A stretch of DNA of 32,454 nt, taken from positions 247-32,700 of the forward strand of contig PMUP01000094.1 of NCBI GenBank assembly GCA_003166865.1, written 5' to 3'. This document shows positions 1 to 5,969 of the stretch, one piece after another. The notes under the pieces were generated by a model. It was not told the DNA's origin. It made no database searches and saw nothing but the letters and a program-made list of their open reading frames with translations. Origin of the DNA: Bryobacterales bacterium (lineage in GTDB: Bacteria > Acidobacteriota > Terriglobia > Bryobacterales > Bryobacteraceae). Numbering within the stretch: the stretch's first letter is position 1; every line of letters begins with the position of its first letter. The translations under genes were made by a program, and so were the position numbers.

Positions 1-2
1 TC

Positions 3-167
3 AACTACATCGTGGACGATCTGGATGCTTTGCTCGACCGCTTAAAACAAGAGGGAGTAAAGATTGACGCCAAACGAATGAATGAATCCTACGGTCGCTT
101 TGCCTGGATCTATGACCTGGATGGGAATAAGATTGAGCTCTGGCAGCCGGCGTCCGCAAAGCCCTAA
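3..167 (+). CDS. VOC (glyoxalase/bleomycin resistance) family protein, C-terminal part only
   Basis: The 54 visible codons run in from the left edge and end at TAA 165-167. They read as the last beta-alpha-beta-beta unit of a vicinal oxygen chelate protein: a YIVDDLDALLDRLK helix start, then WIYDLDGNKIELWQP. In this family the Glu of the IELW strand is normally a metal ligand. Members include glyoxalase I, dioxygenases and antibiotic-binding proteins, and this fragment alone cannot say which. The start and the first half lie outside the window, so substrate and full length are unknown. Family assignment is firm, function is not. Confidence 0.8.
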   Translation, partial: NYIVDDLDALLDRLKQEGVKIDAKRMNESYGRFAWIYDLDGNKIELWQPASAKP

Positions 168-364
168 GGGCCTTCCACGGCACTTACTCAATCGGTTTTC
201 TGTAGCTACGGTCCCGTAGTCGTAGAATGGCCGGAAATGCTTTGCGCCTGGTCATCTCAATATCCGCATCGGCCGATTCCCCCCGATCAGTCGCGCAGTG
301 TAGAGGTTAATGGTACCGGCAGCGTCGTGGTTCCAGCCCCCGCCGTGTTACAGGGCTTGTCCAA

Positions 365-660
365 TCATTTCTCCAGCGACAGGGCTCGCCACAGCGTATG
401 GCGACTGACCTCAAGCTCATCAGCGACCTGCACTTTGCTGTACTCCCAGACCGCAGCAGTGCCCGCGCCTTCTTCAAATCCGCTTCATCGAGCGCTTTGG
501 GTCTGCCGCCCACGCGACCCCGACGACGGGCGGCCTTCAGACCTGCGTTCACCCGTTGACGCCATATGTCACGCTCAAACTCCGCAAGCGCGGCGAAGAT
601 GTGAAATGTAAGCTTACCGCTGCTAGTAGCTCGGAATCGGGAGTCCGCAATGAACGAATG
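365..660 (-). pseudogene. Serine recombinase (resolvase/invertase) remnant, truncated and frameshifted
   Basis: The minus strand reads FIADSRFRATSSGKLTFHIF, then AALAEFERD and GLKAARRRGRVGGRPKAL. This is the end of the catalytic domain and the E-helix/hinge of Tn3-type resolvases. The downstream helix-turn-helix (VADELEVSRHTLWRALSLEK, stop TGA at 365-367) lies in another frame. One lost base near the ARALLRSG codons accounts for the shift. The N-terminal catalytic half with its serine is absent: an in-frame stop lies at 673-675, just upstream, and no resolvase-like sequence follows. This is a dead remnant of a transposon or invertase gene that marks past mobile DNA here. The family is clear; the parent element cannot be named. 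Confidence 0.85.
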
Positions 661-758
661 AGGGTGGCGAATCTACCCCGGACAAAACTGTAAGAAGTGC
701 GGTAAAGAACTGCAAACGGTTACGCCCTCCTCACGGTACACGCTTACGATTTACTGGA

Positions 759-820
759 ACCTGCAGTACAGAATGCCAGACACAATAGTACCTGTAGTAC
801 AGAATGCCAGACACAATCGT
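759..820. repeat. Two-copy 31-bp tandem duplication
   Basis: Copies at 759-789 and 790-820 are adjacent and differ at two positions by eye. Both carry the core AGTACAGAATGCCAGACACA. The pair lies between the resolvase remnant and the PEP-CTERM gene, and a spurious upstream ATG of that gene (773) falls inside it. It could be a transposon-end or binding-site duplication, or simple slippage. No transposase is adjacent. Confidence 0.85.
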
Positions 821-868
821 ACGTTTTTCACCTCCCGCGTATTCCTTCACCAACCGAAAAGTGGCAGA

Positions 869-1501
869 ATGAACGTCATGTCCCCCACTGACACCCTTGC
901 GCATCGTCGCCTACCCACCATTCTCGGATTGCTCTGCTTCGTCGCCCTTTGGGTGCTGCCTATCCATGCCGAGGTGATTGTTGACATATATCAATCTGGC
1001 CCCAACGTCCTCTCTTCCTACTCCGGCACCATCAATCTCACCGATCTTGCCTTTCTCGGCGAAGCCGGTCCCACTCCCGCTTTCATCACCCCCGATATCG
1101 CGACGGAGGTATTCGAAGGCACACCGGGGGGCGCGCCCGTATACGGGGGCATCACGGCCCCGGCCGATTTCGGCACGGGTAACGAGACGCTGGCCACCAC
1201 CACGGCCGGCGACACCTTCGGATTCGCAGGAGACGGGGTGGAAGAATTACTGCTCCCCATCGGATACATCAGCGGTTCTTCCATCTCGGGTACGGATACC
1301 TGGGACGGTACAAGCCTCGCGGGCTTAGACCTGAAAGCCGGCACTTACACCTACACCTGGGGCACCGGAATCAACGCCGATTCGGTCGTGGTCAATATTG
1401 GTATTGCGCCAGTGCCCGAACCGTCCTCTCTGGGCCTCATGTCGCTGGTTGTCCTCGCCCTGGTGGTCCTTTTGCGCGGCCGCCGAGCATCGAGCGTCTA
1501 A
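869..1501 (+). CDS. PEP-CTERM sorting domain secreted protein, function unknown
   Basis: This is a 210-residue exported protein. The start at 869 (MNVMSP; 878 is equally possible) puts a signal peptide at the N-terminus: RRLPTILGLLCFVALWVLPIHA, cleaved near HAEV. An upstream in-frame ATG at 773 lies inside the 31-bp tandem repeat and would bury the signal, so I rejected it. The C-terminus has the full PEP-CTERM signature: a VPEPSS motif, a hydrophobic helix (LGLMSLVVLALVVLL) and a basic RGRR tail. In this system an exosortase recognises and processes that tail, sending the protein to the cell surface or exopolysaccharide. The Gly/Thr-rich middle (about 25-180) has no motif I recognise. No exosortase gene is in the window. 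Confidence 0.85.
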   Translation: MNVMSPTDTLAHRRLPTILGLLCFVALWVLPIHAEVIVDIYQSGPNVLSSYSGTINLTDLAFLGEAGPTPAFITPDIATEVFEGTPGGAPVYGGITAPADFGTGNETLATTTAGDTFGFAGDGVEELLLPIGYISGSSISGTDTWDGTSLAGLDLKAGTYTYTWGTGINADSVVVNIGIAPVPEPSSLGLMSLVVLALVVLLRGRRASSV

Positions 1502-2125
1502 ACCGCCAAAGAACCGGCGAAACCACGCTGTCTGGGAGCTGTCCCTTGGCTGCCTTTGTCAGGCGCGAGCCTGTCCCACCAACACTCCGGCCATCGAACC
1601 ACACCCGACCGTACGTGCCAGGCCGCTCTGGGCCACGAGAGCGCTGAAGATCGTAAGAGCGCGCTCCCCAAGGTTGGAATGTGGGTTTCGATATATCGGC
1701 GCACAACATCGAAGCAGAAATGATTCCATGAAAACGCTAGGGTAGCGAGGTCAGAGGCTTGAGCGCTCGTTCGCTGTCCGGATTGGGGACTCGGACGATT
1801 GGCGTAGTTTGGCGAGTGTGCGTAATGAAATACTCCGCCACGCAGAACGCCTCGGCGAGCCGCGTGGTTCCGAAATCAGAACGGAGCTGGACGCGCTCGG
1901 GCCCGCAGCACCCTCGTCATTGGAGCAACATAGCGTCAAATACCGCTGAAGAAAGCCCGCCATTTTTCTCTGAAGGTCACAGGGCGATCTCTACCCCGCC
2001 GTTCCGTCGGCCGATCACAATACGGCGTTCGAGAGTGACCTACAGACCCGCTTGGCGCCCATCACCATCGGCCGTTATGCGTCAACTTGACGGAAGCCGT
2101 CCGGCCCCTGTAGCTCGAAGACCGC
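1502..2125. other. Gene-poor stretch with possible decayed coding remnant
   Basis: About 620 bases lie between the PEP-CTERM gene and the cupin stop. No convincing gene was found. The most protein-like segment is a plus-strand open frame at 1746-1949 (67 codons, stop TGA 1947-1949). It translates to a charged helical sequence (DWRSLASVRNEILRHAERLG) but has no ATG and is preceded directly by a stop, so it may be the tail of a lost gene. The longer ATG frame at 1759-2175 is Arg/Pro/Ser-rich and looks like a chance frame. No clear terminator or repeat was seen. Confidence 0.4.
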
Positions 2126-2665
2126 CTAAACCTCTTTCAGCAGTTCAGTTCGATACTTGGGCGCAAGCGCCATGACCCTTTGTACGAATTCCGCCTGCTG
2201 CCTTTCATCGAGCTTAGGAGGGGGCGTCGTGCGGGTCGCGACCGGCGTCCCAACCTCTCTAAAGAAATTCTCTTGTCCGGCCGGGGAACAGATGCACAGC
2301 AGCCGGGTCGGCTTGGAGGAGGCGTTGTGGAACTGATGGGGCGCGTTGGCGGGGATGTTTACGGTATCGCCGGCCCGTACCACGGATTTCTTGCCGCGGA
2401 ACGTCGCCTCGATCTCGCCTTCCAGCAGAATGAAAGCCTCCTCGAAATCATGGCGGTGTGGAGGAGGACCTCCGCCGGGCGGGATGTGCATATCGATCAC
2501 GCAGAATCGTCCCGCTGTGTCATCGCCGCTGACGGTGATGGTGTACGTATCTCCTACCAGACCAATGTGCTGCAGGCCCTGGTCTTTATCGATCTGCGCG
2601 ATGGTCAGATTGCGCTTGAGATCGTCGGGCGGCACGGCGGGGTACTCAGATGTCTTTTGGACCAT
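2126..2665 (-). CDS. Cupin-domain protein (quercetinase-like single cupin)
   Basis: The 179-residue protein has one conserved beta-barrel cupin. Motif 1 is GGGPPPHRHDFEEAFILLEGE at about 70-90, with His-X-His and Glu metal ligands. Motif 2 is AGDTVNIPANAPHQFHN at about 101-117, with the third His. The start at 2665 (MVQKTSEY) is chosen because AAAGGAGA lies 6 bases upstream; the longer frame to 2731 has no such site. Such cupins bind Fe, Mn, Ni or Zn and act as dioxygenases, isomerases or small-molecule sensors; the substrate is not readable. It sits downstream of the YcaC-like hydrolase on the same strand and may share its transcript, with the divergent LysR gene as a candidate regulator. 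Confidence 0.85.
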   Translation of the reverse strand: MVQKTSEYPAVPPDDLKRNLTIAQIDKDQGLQHIGLVGDTYTITVSGDDTAGRFCVIDMHIPPGGGPPPHRHDFEEAFILLEGEIEATFRGKKSVVRAGDTVNIPANAPHQFHNASSKPTRLLCICSPAGQENFFREVGTPVATRTTPPPKLDERQQAEFVQRVMALAPKYRTELLKEV

Positions 2666-2758
2666 GTTGTTTCTCCTTTGGTTGGTTCTGTCCTGGCCTT
2701 GTGGGCTTGCGCTTGGAGGACGGAGGGCCATACTTTTGCCGTGATTGCGAGCTCTTGA

Positions 2759-2809
2759 CTATTGCGCGACGGGCATGACCCGTTCCGCTGTTACATCTCC
2801 ATTTTTCAT
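2759..2809 (-). CDS. Mini-ORF of 16 codons with strong ribosome binding site
   Basis: The minus strand carries AAAGGAGAG five bases before an ATG (2807-2809), followed by 16 codons (MKNGDVTAERVMPVAQ) and TAG at 2759-2761. It lies between the YcaC-like gene and the cupin. The Shine-Dalgarno is as good as those of its two neighbours. It may be the 5' stub of a gene lost by deletion, a leader peptide for the cupin, or a real short peptide. I do not recognise the sequence. The site is clear, the function is not. Confidence 0.4.
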   Translation of the reverse strand: MKNGDVTAERVMPVAQ

Positions 2810-2852
2810 GTCAACTCTCCTTTGCCCGTTAGCACTTTCCCCTGTACTCGGG

Positions 2853-3482
2853 TTAGGCAGCTCGTTGCGGCATCTTGGGTACTGTCGCGATGAGCAGTTG
2901 AATAAGCACTGAGCCCTGAGGGGTGCTCCAATCCTGCACAAGCTCAGCGATCGCGGTGTTCGTCGTCGTCAATACCACGCCTGCATGTTCCATCCTTCGG
3001 CGTGCCAGGTTCTCCTGCACTTCGTACGACGATCCCGAGGCGTCCAGCACCGCTAAAACATCAAAGCCCTCTTGCACAGCGCTTATGCTCGGAAAAATTA
3101 GGCAGATGTCCGTCGTGACGGCGGCCATGATGATCTTCTTACGTCCGGTCGCCCGCACTGCCCTGCTAAAATTTGGGTCGGCCCATGCGTTAACAATTCC
3201 GGTGCGCTTGATTCGGTTTTTGTAGGCCTCCGGCAAAGCTTGCTGCAGCGCGGGCGCAGTCGGCCCCTGAAGGTGATCTTCCATGCTGGTTGTAAGGACT
3301 ACGGGCATGCCATAGGCATTTGCAGCTTTTGCCAGCATGACCGCGTTCCGAAGGGACTCGTCGGAAGACATGTTGTGGACAAATTGCAGGGTTCCAACTT
3401 GATGGTCGATCAGAACAAGTGCGCTGTTTTCGGGCGTGAACTGGCCTTGCATCTCAAACTTCTTGTCGCTTTGGTTGGACAT
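2853..3482 (-). CDS. Isochorismatase-like cysteine hydrolase (YcaC type)
   Basis: The protein has 209 residues. The start at 3482 (MSNQSDKK) is set by AGAGAGGAGA about 5 bases upstream. Visible catalytic features of the family are Asp in ALVLIDHQ (about residue 26), a Lys in the NRIKRTGIVNAW segment, and the nucleophile Cys in AAVTTDICLIF with its preceding cis-peptide region. The overall pattern (VGTLQFVHNM, TTSMEDHLQGP) is closest to E. coli YcaC, an oligomeric hydrolase of unknown natural substrate, rather than to isochorismatase or nicotinamidase. It lies in a minus-strand cluster with a truncated NmrA-like gene upstream and a cupin downstream, divergent from a LysR gene. Confidence 0.85.
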   Translation of the reverse strand: MSNQSDKKFEMQGQFTPENSALVLIDHQVGTLQFVHNMSSDESLRNAVMLAKAANAYGMPVVLTTSMEDHLQGPTAPALQQALPEAYKNRIKRTGIVNAWADPNFSRAVRATGRKKIIMAAVTTDICLIFPSISAVQEGFDVLAVLDASGSSYEVQENLARRRMEHAGVVLTTTNTAIAELVQDWSTPQGSVLIQLLIATVPKMPQRAA

Positions 3483-3597
3483 TTTCTCCTCTCTTTCTTT
3501 GTGACTTGCTGGCACACACAAAATGGGACACCGTCGTCAGTGCTCTGACCATTGCGCTGCCCACGTTGCCTGTTCCACGCGTTACGAGAATCTTCAT
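3454..3597 (-). pseudogene. NmrA/NAD(P)-binding Rossmann protein, 5' stub only
   Basis: From ATG 3595-3597 the minus strand reads MKILVTRGTGNVGSAMVRAL. That is the first strand, the GxxGxxG nucleotide-binding loop and the first helix of an NmrA-like or epimerase-type NAD(P)-binding protein. The similarity stops after about 22 residues, and the frame continues into unrelated sequence to TGA 3454-3456, overlapping the first 29 bases of the YcaC-like gene. A normal family member has about 280 residues. The rest was evidently deleted, joining the stub to the hydrolase. The third glycine-loop residue, normally Gly in VTGGTG, is Arg here. The stub may still serve as a leader for the hydrolase. Confidence 0.7.
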
Positions 3598-3738
3598 GTC
3601 GTAATTTTCTTGGCGCAGTCACACCTACCAAACTACAGGAAGAGACTCTTGGAACGGACGCCTCGAAGCACCCTGTTTCGCAATTCCATTTTGCACAAGA
3701 GCAACGCTAGTGTATCCTCGTGAGGAGAGGTCGTCCGC
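3598..3738. promoter_or_regulatory. Divergent control region between the LysR gene and the minus-strand cluster
   Basis: The 141 bases between the NmrA stub start and the LysR-type TTG must hold promoters for both directions. An imperfect dyad (GCAA, seven bases, TTGC) lies near 3680-3695 and could be a LysR-type site, though T-N11-A boxes occur easily by chance. GAGGAGAGG at 3722-3730 is the ribosome binding site of the LysR gene. Confidence 0.4.
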
Positions 3739-4692
3739 TTGGATACGCCTGATTTCGATGATGTAGGTACTTTTGTCGCCGCCGCGCAGGCCGGAAAGCT
3801 CACCGCCGCTGCCAGGGAACTGGGCCTTCCTCCCTCTACGGTGAGCCGTTCACTGACTCGCCTCGAAAAGCATCTTGGCGTCCTGCTTGTGCAGCGCGGC
3901 CCGAAGGGTCTCGTGCTGACGGACTCAGGGAAAGAATACCTGCAGTTCTGCAGGCGGGCATTGCGGACCCTGAAGGAAGGAAGGGACGTACTCGAAAACC
4001 GACGCTTAAAACCGAGCGGTATGATCAAAGTGGCCTGCCCCGTCACCATGGCTCGCGATGTGTTGGCGCCCTTGCTGGGAAAGTTCCTCGGACGCTTCCC
4101 GGACCTGCGTGTAGAGATCGAATCATACTCGTCCGGTTATGATCAGGAGCCGCGAGAGGATGTTGACGTGTTCTTCAAATTGCGCGCGCCAAAGGATTCG
4201 CTGCGGCGCGTCCGACCCTTTCCCGGCACGGCTCGAGCCCTCTTCGCGAGTCCCGGCTATATTCAGGCGTCCGGGAACCCAACGAATCCAGACGACCTCA
4301 CCACCCATAGTTGCATTGGTTCGGGCGTTTGGAACTTGAGCCGAGGTAAGGAGGTGACAACCCCGAATCTCTCCTTTCGAGTCGTGTCGAGCGATCCTGT
4401 CGTTAATCTGAAGGCCGCCCTTGATGGGCTTGGCATCGCCATTCTGCCGTTGTGGGTCGCAAGACCAGCGCAGGTCCGCAACGCTCTGGTCCCGATTCTC
4501 CCACTTTGGAAGCCTGATCCTATTACCCTATGCGCGCTTTTCTTCAGCCCATCACGCCTCACTCCCAAGGTCAGAATCCTCCTGGATTTCTTTGCTGAAT
4601 ATATCGGAACCGACCGCGATCCCCGCCTTGAAAATCAGCCAGCAAAGGGTTACTTCACGGAATCGTCTATTCCGCCAACATCTGGACCTTAG
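3739..4692 (+). CDS. LysR-type transcriptional regulator
   Basis: The protein has 317 residues. It starts at TTG 3739, supported by GAGGAGAGG eight bases upstream. The N-terminal winged helix-turn-helix is complete: FDDVGTFVAAAQAGKLTAAA, then LGLPPSTVSRSLTRLEKHLG and the wing (LLVQRGPKGLVLTDSG). A linker helix follows, then the two-lobed effector domain (about 90-300), with GMIKVACPVTMARDVLAP opening lobe 1 and LKAALDGLGIAILPLWVA typical of lobe 2. Length and layout match CrgA/AaeR-like members. LysR proteins usually control the divergent neighbour, here the YcaC-like/cupin cluster. The last 20 residues go beyond the usual end and look unstructured. The effector is unknown. Confidence 0.92.
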   Translation: MDTPDFDDVGTFVAAAQAGKLTAAARELGLPPSTVSRSLTRLEKHLGVLLVQRGPKGLVLTDSGKEYLQFCRRALRTLKEGRDVLENRRLKPSGMIKVACPVTMARDVLAPLLGKFLGRFPDLRVEIESYSSGYDQEPREDVDVFFKLRAPKDSLRRVRPFPGTARALFASPGYIQASGNPTNPDDLTTHSCIGSGVWNLSRGKEVTTPNLSFRVVSSDPVVNLKAALDGLGIAILPLWVARPAQVRNALVPILPLWKPDPITLCALFFSPSRLTPKVRILLDFFAEYIGTDRDPRLENQPAKGYFTESSIPPTSGP

Positions 4693-4908
4693 CTCTTAGG
4701 ATTGAGCTGTATTGGACGGGTGGCCACTCGGAAAAGAGTCCATCTGGACGAATTGTCGGCAAACCGCGGATTAGGGATCGCGACTCGGCGAGCTATGGGT
4801 CGACGGCGCTCATACAATCACGAACTTCAGCCCGCTCTTTCTACTTCCCCTTCAACAAACAATGTCGGCCCGTCGGTCAGCTGCATCCCCGCCCGTGTTA
4901 TCCCATTA

Positions 4909-5151
4909 GCGCAAAGGGTGCGGCGCGTACCACCAATCGGATCAGGAACTGACCCGCGCCGCACTCCGTTTTGCGCGAGTTCTGTAAAAGCGCAAAGGGT
5001 GCGGCGCGCACCACCAATCGGATCAGGAAGTGACCCGCGCCGCACTCCGTTTTGCGCGAGTTCTGTAAAAGCGCAAAGGGTGCGGCGCGCACAACGAATC
5101 GGATCAGGAACTGACCGGCGCCGTACTCCGTTTTGCGCGAGTTCTGTAAAA
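4909..5151 (+). repeat. Three tandem 81-bp hairpin units
   Basis: Units at 4909-4989, 4990-5070 and 5071-5151 are directly adjacent, each exactly 81 bases and nearly identical. Each holds a long inverted repeat: GCGCAAA, three bases, TGCGGCGCG on the left against CGCGCCGCA, six bases, TTTGCGC on the right. The loop contains AATCGGATCAGGAA, and units are spaced by GAGTTCTGTAAAA. Unit 3 has a right-arm change (GCCGTAC for GCCGCAC) that gives a G-U pair in plus-strand RNA but an A-C mismatch on the minus strand. The array ends 17 bases before the ATG of the next gene. Bases 4693-4908 before the array show no gene. The unit is too long and has no spacers, so this is not CRISPR; it resembles a palindromic mobile or REP-like element. 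Confidence 0.9.
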
Positions 5152-5168
5152 GCAACCGAGGTGAACAA

Positions 5169-5933
5169 ATGGCAACCGCAGCCCAAACTCAAGCAACACC
5201 GACAACAACGGATCCCATCGAAAACTGGCTGGCCCAGCGCGCCGCCACCAACCGCGCGAGCGCGACGCCAACCCCAACCCCCCAATCCCTAATCCCGGAG
5301 CCCCGCACTCGCGCGAACCGCGCGAATGCGAAGCACTCCACCGGTCCTCGCACCGAACCGGGCAAGCAGCGTTCGTCGCTCAACGCGTTGCGCCACGGTC
5401 TCACTGCCCAAGCCGCTGTCTTGCCCACTGAGGACCCCGAAGCCTACCAGCGCCACATCCAGCAATTTCTCGACGAGTACCAGCCCGCCACCCCCACCGA
5501 GACTCAACTGGTCCACGAAATCGCCAACACCGCCTGGCGCCTCAACCGCATCCCATTCCTCGAAGCCGAGCTGCTTTCCGCCGGGCTGCTTTCTGACGCC
5601 CCCAGCCCCCAAACCCTAATCCCGCAGCTGGCCACGCTTGGTCTGCACGGCTCGCGCCTCTCCCGCCAGTTCCAAAAAGCGATCGAGCAGCTCCGCGACA
5701 TCCAGGAAGAGCGTCGCCGCCTGGAGCGCCGACAACTCACCGAAGCCGCCGAACTCTTCCTACGCCATCAGCGCAAAGGACTCCCCTGGGAACCCCTCGA
5801 CCATGGCTTCGTTTTTTCAAAAGAACAAGTCGAGCGCCACGCACGCAAGCTGATGCTTCAGAACCCGGCCTTTTACGCCCCCCACCCCCGTTTCCAAGCG
5901 GACCCGCCGCCGACGAGAGCAGCAGTTTCGTGA
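5169..5933 (+). CDS. NALRHGLTA-type protein of unknown function
   Basis: The protein has 254 residues, starting at ATG 5169 with GAGGTG 6 bases upstream; a longer frame from 5133 would begin in the repeat and was rejected. Visible parts: a Thr/Pro/Ala-rich N-terminus (1-45), a conserved-looking basic block RANRANAKHSTGPRTEPGKQ (48-67) then SSLNALRHGLTAQ (69-81), a helical region with PTETQLVHEIANTAWRLNRI (109-128), and a charged, possibly coiled-coil helix (167-205). I have met this block as a multi-copy family in Acidobacteria and Planctomycetes but know no function and no domain name. Two copies of a 17-bp motif (5281-5297, 5608-5624) encode the QSLIP and QTLIP segments. The hairpin array sits directly upstream. 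The basic block would suit nucleic-acid binding; that is a guess. Confidence 0.75.
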   Translation: MATAAQTQATPTTTDPIENWLAQRAATNRASATPTPTPQSLIPEPRTRANRANAKHSTGPRTEPGKQRSSLNALRHGLTAQAAVLPTEDPEAYQRHIQQFLDEYQPATPTETQLVHEIANTAWRLNRIPFLEAELLSAGLLSDAPSPQTLIPQLATLGLHGSRLSRQFQKAIEQLRDIQEERRRLERRQLTEAAELFLRHQRKGLPWEPLDHGFVFSKEQVERHARKLMLQNPAFYAPHPRFQADPPPTRAAVS

Positions 5934-5969
5934 GAACGCTTAGCGCCGAGTCGCGCTCGTTAGCGCGGC

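Noticed and set aside
237-611. Plus-strand 124-codon frame
   Set aside because: It is the antisense of the resolvase remnant, which has clear family sequence on the minus strand.
1759-2175. Plus-strand 138-codon frame
   Set aside because: Arg/Pro/Ser-rich with no domain and no ribosome site, and it runs over the 3' end of the cupin gene.
4909-5151. CRISPR array
   Set aside because: Units are 81 bases, directly adjacent without unique spacers, and no cas gene is nearby.
4702-5292. Plus-strand 196-codon frame with a 27-residue repeat over the hairpin units
   Set aside because: The 81-bp unit is a multiple of three, so any frame without a stop gives a repeating peptide. The minus strand does the same at 4827-5285. 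No ribosome site or natural composition supports either.
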